A stretch of 64,000 nucleotides of DNA from Isoetes taiwanensis. Lineage: Eukaryota; Streptophyta; Lycopodiopsida; Isoetales; Isoetaceae. The DNA lies in the NCBI GenBank assembly GCA_021234155.1, contig JAJEKV010000045.1, positions 1,697,474 to 1,761,473 on the forward strand, written 5' to 3'. The position numbers and the translations under genes are program-made. The notes under the pieces are model-generated. The model saw only the letters and a program-made list of their open reading frames with translations. It did not search any database and was not told the origin of the DNA. How positions within the stretch are numbered: position 1 is the stretch's first letter; each line of letters starts with the position of its first letter. Below are positions 21,620-31,734 of this stretch, one piece after another.

Positions 21620-22045
21620 CTTCAAGACAGACTTGCATTGCACTTAGACTTAGAATTAGACTTACACTTAGACGTAATGACCGACTTAGACCCACGACAG
21701 ACTTAGATGACTTAGACAGGCTGACTTAGATGCTGATTTAGACTGACTTAGACTTACACTAACTTAGACTAAGACATACTTAGACAGACTTACACCTAGA
21801 CTTAGATAGACTTAGACTGACTTAGACTTAGACAGAATTAGACTAGACCCGACTTAGACTTGGGACAGACTTGACGTGCATTAGACCCACTGCACCATGC
21901 ACTTAGACATTGCAGTTAGGCCTGACTTTAGACTTACAATGCACTTAGACGCACTAGACTAATTTAGACTTAGACTGCACTTAGAGTTAGACGCAGACTT
22001 AGACTTAGATTAAGACTTAATTAGACTTACACTTAAAATCAGACT
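21620..22045. repeat. GACTTA hexamer-type tandem repeat
   Basis: About 60 imperfect copies of GACTTA, with TTAGAC and ACTTACACTTA variants, fill an apparent intron of the minus-strand gene. It is a degenerate microsatellite with no coding value. Confidence 0.9.
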
Positions 22046-22093
22046 AAGAATTACTATGACAATGGAGCTAAGAGAATAAATGAATATAAAAAA

Positions 22094-22589
22094 CTAGAGT
22101 TGAATAATACCTGGATTTTCTGTTGCATAATTGGCATCATTCGTCACGTTGGAGCTACCAAGGTTTTGTGAAGTTAACTTATGAGGAACCAGCTGCAAAT
22201 CCGGGAGACAAACCCAATCGGAGGAGTAACGTTTATCCGTGCCACTTTCTAGCTCATCATCCACATTGTTTGCAAGTGCTCTACTTTTTGAAGCTGATTT
22301 TGCATGCTCATAGAAGCTCATCCGGTCTATTTCACGCCCATTACAATGTAAATGTAAAATGCCATTTCCAAAGTGCTTGGGGTACCTCGCCTCCTAAAAC
22401 CTTGGTTCGGATCATGTATTTTTTGTATAATGACAAGAATTCTTCCTTCTTGTTTTCCTTTAATAATTTGAACCAGAATAAGCCTTTCCATTTACCTTTC
22501 GGACCCCACACATCTTCCGAGATCTCATTATCATCAACATGCCTTTCCGATCTATACAACTCTTTATAGGTAAAGCCTTTGTCACTCAA
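22094..22589 (-). pseudogene. 5' exons of the zinc-finger/FCP1 gene
   Basis: Two overlapping minus-strand frames look like one protein with a shift. The first (22589-22341) has SEDVWGPKGKWKGLFWFKLL, then KENKKEEFLSLYKKYMIR; the second (from about 22360 to 22094) has GREIDRMSFYEHAKSAS and ends with an Asn-rich tail before a donor-like site. The aromatic and lysine-rich W-G-P-K-G-K-W-K block is distinctive but not recognised. Their place at the 5' side of the zinc module supports a single long gene of about 3.4 kb. Confidence 0.4.
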
Positions 22590-22599
22590 ATCGGAATCG

Positions 22600-23648
22600 C
22601 ATGATTTGGAACCGCCTATGAGATCACAAGTCGATGACTGTTAATGCAACTTTACATTAGATTTCTGACATCATAAAATACAATTGCAATATAAGGACAA
22701 AAGAAATACTATGGTCTAAGAGGTGCATCTATTGCCTATCTATAAAAGACTCCATCTATTGCCTATCACAACAAATTATCAAAACTGACCTGTCTCCTGC
22801 CTCAGAAATCAGCATCACAACCTTAAGGGTTCAGGCTTACCATGATTAAAGCCTTACATCTATCACATAAAATCTAAAGGAAGAAATAAAAATGTAGGAA
22901 GTTTTATACGATGCCATTTTGTCAAATTACTTAGTATTGCATCTTCCACAAAGAATGAAACTACCTGTAACATACATGATGGCAAAACAGAAAATTGAGA
23001 TGAGTACATACTTTTCTTCAAGTATTTGATTTGGTGGAGAGCTAGAGAGGCCGAAATGTTCAATATATAACATAACATTATAACATGAAATACAATGGCA
23101 ATATAAGAAGGACAAATAACAAGAAATATTAATTGGTCTAAAGGTTCTGTTGAGAAGCATGGAGATGTATGCAAACGTTGCAAAAGCAAGAAATCAAAAT
23201 GGTAGAGTAGAGCTAACAAAAGGTCATATAAATTCAGAGCAAATATACCTGCAAATAAAGAAATTAATTCAGAGCTTTATACGATGCCATTTTGTCATGG
23301 CGAAAGAGAAACCTGAGAAGCGTGCATACCTTGCAACAAAGTACAGTTATGAAGAGAGCTAGAAAGACCGAAATGAGGTAAACCGTGCAGTGGAGGAGAG
23401 CTAGAGAGTCCGCAACGATTCCCTCCCATTCTCGTTTCTTGCTATTTCCTCCCGAACCGAATCCCTCCTTTTCCCCTTAATTTTCGCAAAATTCAAAATA
23501 CAACCTAACAAACCCACTACATTTTTAACTATTTTTGTAGTTAGAAATTTGACTTTTTTGAGACACTATATTGTGCTTTGACCCAAATAAATGTTGCATA
23601 GCTGCCCTTGTGTGATGGGCTCTAAACACTAGAATAAAGTAATATTCT
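22600..23648. other. no supported gene
   Basis: Some duplication is visible: TTTATACGATGCCATTTTGTCA occurs at about 22902 and 23277 (in part), and GAGCTAGAGAG recurs at 23039 and 23398. A/T-rich sequence just left of the CACTA terminus may include the promoter of the minus-strand pseudogene. Confidence 0.4.
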
Positions 23649-23659
23649 CACTACAAGAG

Positions 23660-23945
23660 AATGCCTGTTCTGCGTCAGAAAATGCGTTAGAAAAGTTTCG
23701 TAATTTTTTTCAATAAACACCTGACGAATAATCTGACGAATATTCTGACGCAAAATCTGACGAAAAATTGTGACGAATAATATGACGAAAAATGTGACGA
23801 AAACTATGACGATACATCTGACGCTTAATCTGACGTAAAATATGATGAATATTTCTGATGGTTATTCTGACGAGTAGTATGACGATAGAATGACGATAAT
23901 TCTGACGATTTTTTCGTCAGTATATTCATTAGAATGTTCGTCAGA
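23660..23945. repeat. CACTA subterminal repeat array
   Basis: Around 20 copies of a 10-13 base unit with a fixed TGACG core (TCTGACGAATAA, TGTGACGAAAA, TATGACGATA). In CACTA elements such arrays bind the element-encoded TNPA-like protein. The inner end flips orientation. Confidence 0.9.
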
Positions 23946-24568
23946 ATCTCTGACATGGCTTTTTTCTCATTAGAATATTTGATATATTTTTAGCTTTAGG
24001 TAGCAGATTAGGGTTCCACACCTTTTTCTAAGAGTTGCATTGACTTCGTACATACCAAAGGAATGAGAAATGCTCATATGCATATCGATTATGAAACATC
24101 TTACAACCTATATCACATATCAAATACTCTAGTCGAGGTAAATTATACAATGTCATCTAATTGGCTTTGAAAAGTAGAATAAGGAGAAGATTGGCACTAA
24201 ATTTACGAAAGCAAAACCATTATATAAGGGGAATCCATTATGACTCTTTGCGAAAAAAATATTGTGCCAAATGCATACCTTTGAACATAATTTAAGATAA
24301 TTTTTTTTTCTTATTCATTGTATATCAAACCCTCATCCAAAAAATCATTTTGAAGGTTTTCCCATTCATCATCATCTAGTGGTAAAAGTAGCCTCCGTTG
24401 CATGTTTGAATACCGGGCAACGAGAGCTGTTGGATAGGCATATTCGCCCCTTATTCCTTAATCTGTACCGTACGTAAAGTTCCTCGTTTGTGGGGTATGC
24501 AAGTACAAAATTTGCTATACTGTATACCAAGATTCGCAAAATACTATAAGATTTCAAGCGAAATACTA

Positions 24569-24834
24569 TATGGTGTTGATTTCGTACGTGCAAAATACAA
24601 TTATGAGGGCTCTCGCTGCCCTACGTCACCCCCCGTGTGAATATGCACGAAAACCAAAGGGGGTTTAAGGGGGATTTTAATTTAAATGTGTTGGACTCAA
24701 TGGTTGTGTTAATTAATATCAATGTAGTTATGTATTAGTTGTTAATGTCAATGGTTGTTATGTGTTAGGGGATTTAATTTTTATATGTTGGATGCCTCAT
24801 AATTGTATTTTGCACGTACGAAATCAACACCATA
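24569..24834. mobile_element. MITE-like element with 40-bp inverted repeats
   Basis: Arms 24569-24608 and 24795-24834 are perfect reverse complements over 40 bases (outer end TATGGTGTTGATTTCG), enclosing about 186 bases without coding potential. If the outer TA on each side is a target duplication, the inverted repeats are 38 bp and the element resembles a TA-inserting (Tc1/mariner-type) MITE, though the end sequence is not the usual Stowaway one. Such perfect arms suggest recent origin. Confidence 0.85.
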
Positions 24835-25555
24835 AAAACCAGAAAAAAACTAGAATTCATTTGAGGCTTTCATCACCTGTAGCTTTTGAATTTGATCACA
24901 ATAAAACAAATAGAACATAAGTAAAAGTTACCATAAAGATAGAGCAGATTGATCCCATTATTCTGAAAGTCATAAAGTTTGCAACACAAAGAAAATCCTA
25001 TGTTATTATGCTACATATTGTTACTTCCGCTACAACTATTTCTCTTTCACAATGACACCATTGTTTATCAATCCATATGATTTTGGATGCTCCATCTCTA
25101 GCTTAAAGGTAATGCATGATTCACCGTATGGTTCAAATAAAGTTCCAAACCTACAATATAAATGCATTCTTGTGGCCGTTGTTTGACCGGGATCAAGCGT
25201 GACATGGAAAAGGGCGGAATAATCCTGTTGTTGTGTGCATAAGAATCCGTTTGTTGATTGAAGCTAAAGGTCGGTCGCTATGAACAATCCTGCACGAGGT
25301 GAATATCCAAGAGTTGGAAGCAAACAGAGGGCTAAACTCTAAATTCTTTTTGAACTGGCAAAGAAATCTTAGGAAGGAAACAAAAAGGGGTTTTGCAAAG
25401 ACTACATTGTAGAATCAGGAAACCAATTCCTTGTAAAAAAAAACATTATGCTAACTGAAGAAACATTAAAAAATAAATACCTTTGTAAGTGTGAGCAAAA
25501 AATCCATCTCGTGGTAGTAAAATCCACTCCGGCAATAAGAATCCAAGAGGGCAAG

Positions 25556-25720
25556 TACACATGCATATGCACACATGCACACATGCACATGCACATGCAC
25601 TTGCACTTGCACTTGCATATGCACAATACACATGCACATGCATATACATGCACATGCACATGTACACACATGCACATGCATACACATGCGCAATGTTCAT
25701 GCACAAACACATGCAGAGAA
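25556..25720. repeat. TGCACA/TGCACT microsatellite
   Basis: Alternating ACATGC and ACTTGC hexamers over about 150 bases. The Cys/His/Met-rich ORFs on both strands here are translations of the repeat and not genes. Confidence 0.95.
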
Positions 25721-25876
25721 AGACAACAACCCTCGGATTGTTCCAACCAACGAAAATCAACGGCCCATAAAGGGTGCCCTCTAGAAATACTATTTAGTAC
25801 ACCTCAACGAATACAACAACGAAATCATAGAAAAACCATGTGAAAAAGCGTATAAAAATCTAAAAGTAACCCCCTG

Positions 25877-26985
25877 TTATTGTGCTACATATTGAGGTTC
25901 AACATTTTCTTCCTCTTCAATATAATCTTCATGTGTTGGCGAGAGCATTCGTGAGCTCAAATTTAGTTCGTTGCTTGATCTCTCTTGAGCATCATATTCT
26001 TCATTGCTTGGTCTTGCTTGATCTTCATAATCTTCTCCAATATGTGGCTCCACAATTTCCATTTTCTCCTCATGCTCCTCGTCTCCCTCTTGGATGGTTG
26101 TATTGTAAACATGTCGCCGTGATGTTGGTTCCGTCAGGATTACCATCCACCATTCATTTTTTTGAGGATTGACATGGAAGAAAACTTGTTGAACATGATG
26201 TGGATATATATACGGCTCACTTAAATCTACTAAGACGTGTGTGGAGTCTGCTTCAAAAAACCCGGATGGATGTGGTCTCATTGTTTGATTTCTTCCACGG
26301 TATAGAGGTTTTAACCACTGCCTTTAGTATTGTTTGTCGAAATGATCGAAAGTCCACATCAATGATATCGACAATAACCCCAACATATTCAATTTCTCCA
26401 TCAATGGGGTTAACATCTCGAACACTTGCTTGACTCTTTTGGTTAAATGAGGCAATGATTCCGGAATCAAAAGTAATGCGAGCTTTGTCAATGCTATGGA
26501 CTCGAAAATGTTGACCATATGCCCACATTGAACTATGGAACCTAGCCTACAAATTTGATTTAAATATCAATAAGGAACACTTATGAATATAAATGAAATA
26601 TACATATTAGCAACAACATATAGGAACTTACTGATTTATTACAACAAAATGCAATGTTGAAGTCATCCTGTTGAATTTTCTCTCCCTTATCTTCAGCTTC
26701 TCTGAGCTTTTTTGTCAACCACCAATTGGGCGGAGAATCAGGTAGAGGCATTAGTTCTGGAGGGTATTGTATGGCTCTTCTATGTCCGCGACGATTCCTT
26801 GTTGCATATGCTTTTCTGTCGATATCTCTTTGTGCCTTTTCAACTTTATATAATTCCACCCACCTAACAAGGCTATCGATGTTGTTCATAACAAATTTAT
26901 TGATACCTTCAAACATATCATCACTTAACCTCCGTTGTTTACCCAAACGCCACATATGCTCCAACATGCCATGTGGGCTCCAACA
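25877..26985 (-). pseudogene. CACTA transposase C-terminal region (DUF4216-like)
   Basis: Minus-strand frames in order: 26985-26630 (FEGINKFVMNNIDSLVRWVE, PPNWWLTKKLREAEDKG), an intron-like gap, then 26528-26290 (YGQHFRVHSIDKAR, IEYVGVIVDIIDVDF), and after a one-base shift 26281-25877 (PYIYPHHVQQVFFHVNP, NEWWMVIL, then an acidic tail). The V-G-V-I-x-D-I-I-x-x-D-F and VQQVFF-x-x-x-P-x-x-x-x-WW-V blocks are those of the DUF4216 domain found behind the TNP2 transposase in plant CACTA elements. The catalytic TNP2 part is missing; the gene is cut at its 5' side by the foldback element beginning at about 26957. The missing part was not found beyond that element. Confidence 0.75.
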
Positions 26986-27968
26986 TGACAAGGTGGCTCA
27001 AACATGCCATCTAGGCTCCAACATGCCAAGGTGGCTCAAACATGCTACGTGGACTCCAACATGCCAATGGGCTCCAACATGCCAAGGTGGCTCAAACATG
27101 CCATGCGGGCTCCAACATGTTACATGCCACCTAAGCTCCAACATGCCAAGGTGGTTCAAACATGCCACCTAGGCTCCAACATGCCAAGGTGGTTTCAAAC
27201 ATGCCACCTAGGCTCCAACATGCCAAGGTGGTTTCAAACATGCCACCTTGGCTCCAACATGCCAAGGTGGCTCAAACATGCCACCTAGGCTCCAACATGC
27301 CAAGGTGGCTCAAACATACCACTCGGCTCAAACATGCCAAGGTAGCTCAAACATGCCACGCGGGTCTCCAAAGATGCCACCTAGGGCTCAAACATGCCAC
27401 GGAGCTCCACATGCCACCTAGGCTCCAACATGCCAAGGTGGCTCAAACATGCCATGCGAACTCAAACATGCCATGTGGGCTCCAACATGCCAAGGTGGCT
27501 CAAACATGCCATGTGCTCCAACATGTTACATGCCACCCGGCTCCAACATGCCAAGGTGGCTCAAACATGCCAAGGTGGATCAAACCCTGGGGACCAAGCT
27601 ATAATAGCCATTTTTGCAACGAAAAGAAACACGAACCCCTACATGGCAAAGATTCCACGCCCACCTCTTTGGGCCAATTGACTACTTAACGAAGTTGGAC
27701 ATGAGCTACTTTGGCTTGGAGAAGGGTGGTCTTTCGCCCACAAAACTTGGTCCCTAGGGTAATGTCGACGTTTTTGAGTCCATTGGCGAGTTAGTTCACG
27801 CCCGAGTGGGAGAGTTGCCCGCAGTGGAGTGGCCGTGGAGCCTTTGGGAGAGGACCTTTGGGGCGAACTGCTTCCGGAAGGTTTTAAGGGTCCATCTTCT
27901 GGTGTCAACACCCTCCCTCTACCTGATGACATTATATAAGATCCTGGTCGAATCTGACTAGGGTATGG

Positions 27969-28025
27969 CCTCCAAAACGTAAACCTTGTGTGTTGCTAGG
28001 TTATTGAAGATTTACGTTATGGAGG
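27969..28025. repeat. hairpin motif with AACGTAAACC, copy 1 of 3
   Basis: A self-complementary motif of about 57 bases: CCTCCAAAACGTAAACC, a TGTGTTGCTAGGTTATTG loop, then a mirrored TTTACGTTATGGAGG. It appears again at the palindrome centre (28256-28315) and in the right arm (28575-28635), so the element holds three nested hairpins of one type. Confidence 0.7.
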
Positions 28026-29012
28026 TTGAGTTTTAGTCGGTTGCACTTGGGACATGGTCGAGAAGTTGCAGTTGAAAATGCGAAGCAATAGGAACTGACA
28101 GAATGGGATTTGGATTTATCCTCCTCCCAGTGTGGCAATTAAAAGTCAAGAGCGCTTTTTGTAAATAGATCCAAACTTCGTTGCTAGTTACTATGGCTCA
28201 AGATACATATTTAGAAAAAGATGCATTTAGTTATCCAGAAAAGACCACGTTTTTGCCTCCCAAACGTAAACCCTACAATAACCTAGCAACACACAGGGTT
28301 TACGTTTCGGATACCAAAACATGGTCGTTTTCTTGGATAACTAGGTGCAGCTTTTCTAAACATGCATGTGGAGCCTTGGCAACTGAAATAACAGAGTTTG
28401 GATCTATTAGCCATCCCCAATGATCCCAAACAATTTTGCTACTGCAAAAGGCGCTCTTGACTTCTAATTGCCACACTCGGAGGAGGATAAATCCAAACCC
28501 CTTCCGCTGGGTTCCTATTGTTGCTTAACCGCAGCTTCTCGACCATATCTCAAGTGCAACCAACTAAAACTCGACCTTCATAATGTAAACCCTTCAATAA
28601 TCTTGCAACACACAAGGTTTACGTTTCGGAGGCCATATCCTAGTCAGATTCGACCAGGATCTTGCACAATGTCATCGTAGAGGGAGGGTGTTAACACCGT
28701 AAGACGGATCCTTAAAACCTTCCTAAGCAAGCCAAAAAAGGTCCGGCCGAAGGCCCCCAGCCATGGACGGGCAATTCTCCCACTCCGGAACTATGAACCG
28801 ACTCGCCAATGGACTCAAAACATCGACATTACCCCTCGAGACCAAGTTTCATGGGCGTAAGACCATTCTTTCTCCAAGAAAACACCAAAGTAGCTCATGT
28901 CCAACACGCTCAGAAGTTAATTGGCCTAAGAGGTTTTTAATCGCTATGTAGAGGGTTCGTGTTTCTTTCTTTTGCAAAACATGATCATGTAACTTGGTTC
29001 TAGGGTAATCTC

Positions 29013-29754
29013 GCCATTCCGCAGGCGACATGGCGGTAAGTCGAATCTCCATTAGGAGCCTCAGACGCCCGACTAGACGACAAAACGATTGGGTTTCAAG
29101 GCATAGTGGACCGTGAGGACGCTTCACACTTTGGATAAGTTCTCTGACTGATCTTGGATTGTTTTGAACCTCCTCAAAAGCAAAGGTTACTTGAACGCCG
29201 AATTCAAAATCTAGCCATTTACTTTTTGGGGTGCACATCAAGGGTCGGATAGGGAAATCGAGCTACCTTTAAAATTTGGGGGGCATTGGCATTTGCCATC
29301 CTAGGAAATTTTATTTTAAAGCTAGAATGGTAGGAAAGGCTGCCTCAAAGAACCTTTTCGAGGTAAAAATGTCTCTGGGGTTTGGCCTCCCCTTTGGAAT
29401 TTGGTTTTGAGGATTGGGGCCGGGTGGGGAGGCAAATTCCTTTAAAAGTTCGCCGGTTTGATATTTTATCTTTTGGGGAAGGGTGTCACATAGTTTAAAA
29501 AGATCCTAGATGCATTTATTCTATCCCTTGCCAAACTCCGTTAGATCATAAATATTTATTGTTACCAAAAATTCCAAAGGTTATCATATTTCTTGCATAA
29601 AGTCCTAGTCATCATGTCCACGTCACCACCATCTAGCCATGTGTCACCCAAAATTTGCCAACATCACCCAATGAAAAGACCAAAGATGGACATCTTTTCA
29701 TTTTTGGCCTAGTCAAAACTTGGCCTTGCTTACTTGACATGCCATTTCACCACT
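29013..29754. other. asymmetric segment within the foldback element
   Basis: Unique to the right half. The minus-strand frame 29241-28849 partly overlaps the palindrome and has no known domain. It might be a captured fragment or the relic of the element's own internal sequence. Confidence 0.4.
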
Positions 29755-30058
29755 TGGAGTGCCTAGGTGGCATGTTGGAGCCCACATGGCATGTTTGAGC
29801 CACCTTAACATGTTTGAGCCTAGGTGGCGTGTTGGAACCTAGGTGGCATGTTTGAGCCACCTTGGCGTGTTGGAGTCCGCGTGGCATGTTTGAGCCACCT
29901 TGGCATGTTTGAGCCTAGGTGGCATGTTGGAGCCCACGTGGCATGTTTGAGCCATCTTAACATGTTTGACATAGGTTGCATGTTTGAGCCACCTTCGCAT
30001 GTTGAAGCCTAGGTCGCATGTTGGATCCCACGTGGCATGTTTGAGCCACCTTGGCATG

Positions 30059-30878
30059 GTTATTATGATGGGCACACTTTAGTGCATTTACTGAAACCAT
30101 TGAGTGGTTTGGACCCAGTCTATGGCATGTATATTTTAATAAAAAAACGCCCTTGTCTGGAACACCTTGTTATCTGTATACTAGATATTAGGAATAAGCA
30201 CACTAGGACAGAAGTCCAGCTGCTCATTCTCATTAAAGAAATTGTCTATTTTCTTATTCAGTACCATTCTCCCAACGGGCTGCACCACAAGAAGAACAAA
30301 CATTAGTTTCTACCCTAATGTGAATTTGACTCGGCTACCACATTTTGCTTGACAGCGTGTAATATAATATAGAAACGAGAGCCCAAAGAAAAGGATCAAT
30401 TTGACTCGGCTCATATGATGTATCATGAAAAATGAGAGCCCAAAGAACATGATTATTAAACAGAATATAAAGCTTGTTTAGACCATTTTGGTGAGTTTGG
30501 CCGCGAAGAGTTTTGTGTTGGCAAAAAAACTATGCAAGTGGAATAATGACATCTTAGGTTTGACAACAATAACCAAACGAATATGAAGTTTCATATTCAA
30601 CAATTCCATAAAAAAATGAAAGATTTTCCTGGATATAGCATCTCACATGACAAATTGTTGTGCATGAATGGAGTAAATACTACTTACAAACAAGCCTGGA
30701 ACAAAGTGTAAGGATATTTTTAAAACCAAAGTATGGGTAAGGGTCAGACAAGAGGTAAAGGAGGAGCTAGCTACATAAAGGTAAAGAATAGGTAAATGCA
30801 CTATCCGCTAGCTCAAAATAATTGTGAAGAACGCAAACAAGGGTGGAAAAGGACATTTCAAGTGCATCACAACGTTAC
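30059..30878. other. no gene seen
   Basis: Duplicated words GAGCCCAAAGAA and TTTGACTCGGCT occur at about 30320-30440. The plus-strand ORF at 30037-30306 begins inside the foldback array and shows no domain. This stretch may include intron sequence of the catalase relic. Confidence 0.35.
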
Positions 30879-31120
30879 CTGCAAAGGGAATAGGTCCCCT
30901 GGCCCTATCTTAGTATCATCTAATGGGTCAAAATCAAACTTATCCTCATCTGCAAAATCCATAGTCTGGATATAAAGCTCCCATTCAAGAATTTATTTTG
31001 AACCGATGGAATCATATAGGTCCTTTATAGCATGACTGTGATTTCAACCACCCTCGGTAATTGCTTCATTGTCAAGGAGAAACTTCAAACACTTCAATTT
31101 GCCAATGGTGCGCCTAAGCA
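30879..31120 (-). pseudogene. catalase fragment
   Basis: On the minus strand the reading runs CLKFLLDNEAITEGG, a TGA stop, NHSHAIKDLYDSIGSK, a TAA stop, [19 protein letters not shown] and [17 protein letters not shown], ending at CAG with a donor GTAACG (30873-30878). This is the plant catalase stretch around the NHSHAT-DLYDSI, W-LYIQTMDP and FDFDPLD-TK-WPED-LPLQ motifs, with W-to-G in TK-x-WPED. Two in-frame stops show it is dead. It covers about 75 residues of a roughly 490-residue enzyme (peroxisomal H2O2 dismutation); no other catalase exons were found nearby. A retained donor at the usual position after LQ suggests it came from genomic DNA. Confidence 0.8.
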
Positions 31121-31734
31121 GAACTACAGTACATAAAGCTTTACAAAGTCTCAAACCTAAATATTAGACACAACTAGATATAGTTTGTATATTTGCATGC
31201 GGATTAGCGCCACATCATCAAGTGCCTACAAATATCTGGATAGATAAACCAACATTTACAAATCTCTGGATAGACAAACTAGCAATTCATATCCAGAAGC
31301 ACTGGAGTTTTTCAAAACCACTAGGTTGAATTCCGAATCTCCAATTCGGCTAACAAACTACTGCATACAAGTGCATTTGAGCATCCGGTTACACGGTAAG
31401 AAGAGCAGCGGCTAGCCTCGCGCAACAACAGGAGTGACCGACAATTTAAGGACAATGGCATATTTGGAGTGGTTTCTAGAATATTCTGGGCATATACTAG
31501 CATTTCGTGGAATATGCCAAAAACCCACCAAAGGTTTTTCCCCCTCTAAAAAAAAAAAAAAAGGTTTGGCCCCCTAGAGGCAAAACCCAACATTAGGAAC
31601 TATGTAAATTAGGTAAATGTGAAAACTATTCAACGGCTAAGATACGCCATGATGAACGGCCTAGATTTTGATCCGTGTCATATCATCTTATTGGTTGACG
31701 CCGTTTCTTTCCCTTCTTTCCTACCGGCCGCTTC
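31121..31734. other. no gene seen; A tract with flanking direct repeats
   Basis: At 31548-31562 a 15-A run is flanked by two copies of AAAGGTTTxxCCCCCT (31530-31547 and 31560-31577). This looks like a target duplication around a nearly empty, tail-only retroposon insertion. Otherwise nothing is seen. Confidence 0.4.

Larger units (their letters stand above)
26957..30058. mobile_element. foldback element, 3.1 kb, tandem-repeat outer arms
   Basis: The outer left array (26957-27590) has about 30 units alternating CTCCAACATGCCAAGGTGG and CTCAAACATGCCACCTAGG; the outer right array (29755-30058) is the same repeat in reverse complement. Inside them, 27592-28280 and 28290-29012 form a long imperfect palindrome (roughly 85-90% by eye) whose axis is near 28285. 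The right side has about 740 extra bases (29013-29755) with no left partner. No transposase is seen. Long inverted arms made of short tandem repeats are typical of foldback elements such as Drosophila FB. ORFs here are repeat translations. Confidence 0.8.

Noticed and set aside
25402-25843. Cys/His/Met-rich ORFs on both strands, metallothionein-like at first sight
   Set aside because: They are six-frame translations of a TGCACA/TGCACT microsatellite.
26957-27590. CRISPR-like direct repeats
   Set aside because: Units are contiguous without unique spacers, the context is a plant genome, and no cas genes exist.
26726-27689. Repetitive ORFs with a SNMPRWLKHA peptide, possible repeat protein
   Set aside because: The peptide is the translation of the foldback outer array; all frames are open because the unit lacks stops, and the mirror array gives it on the other strand.
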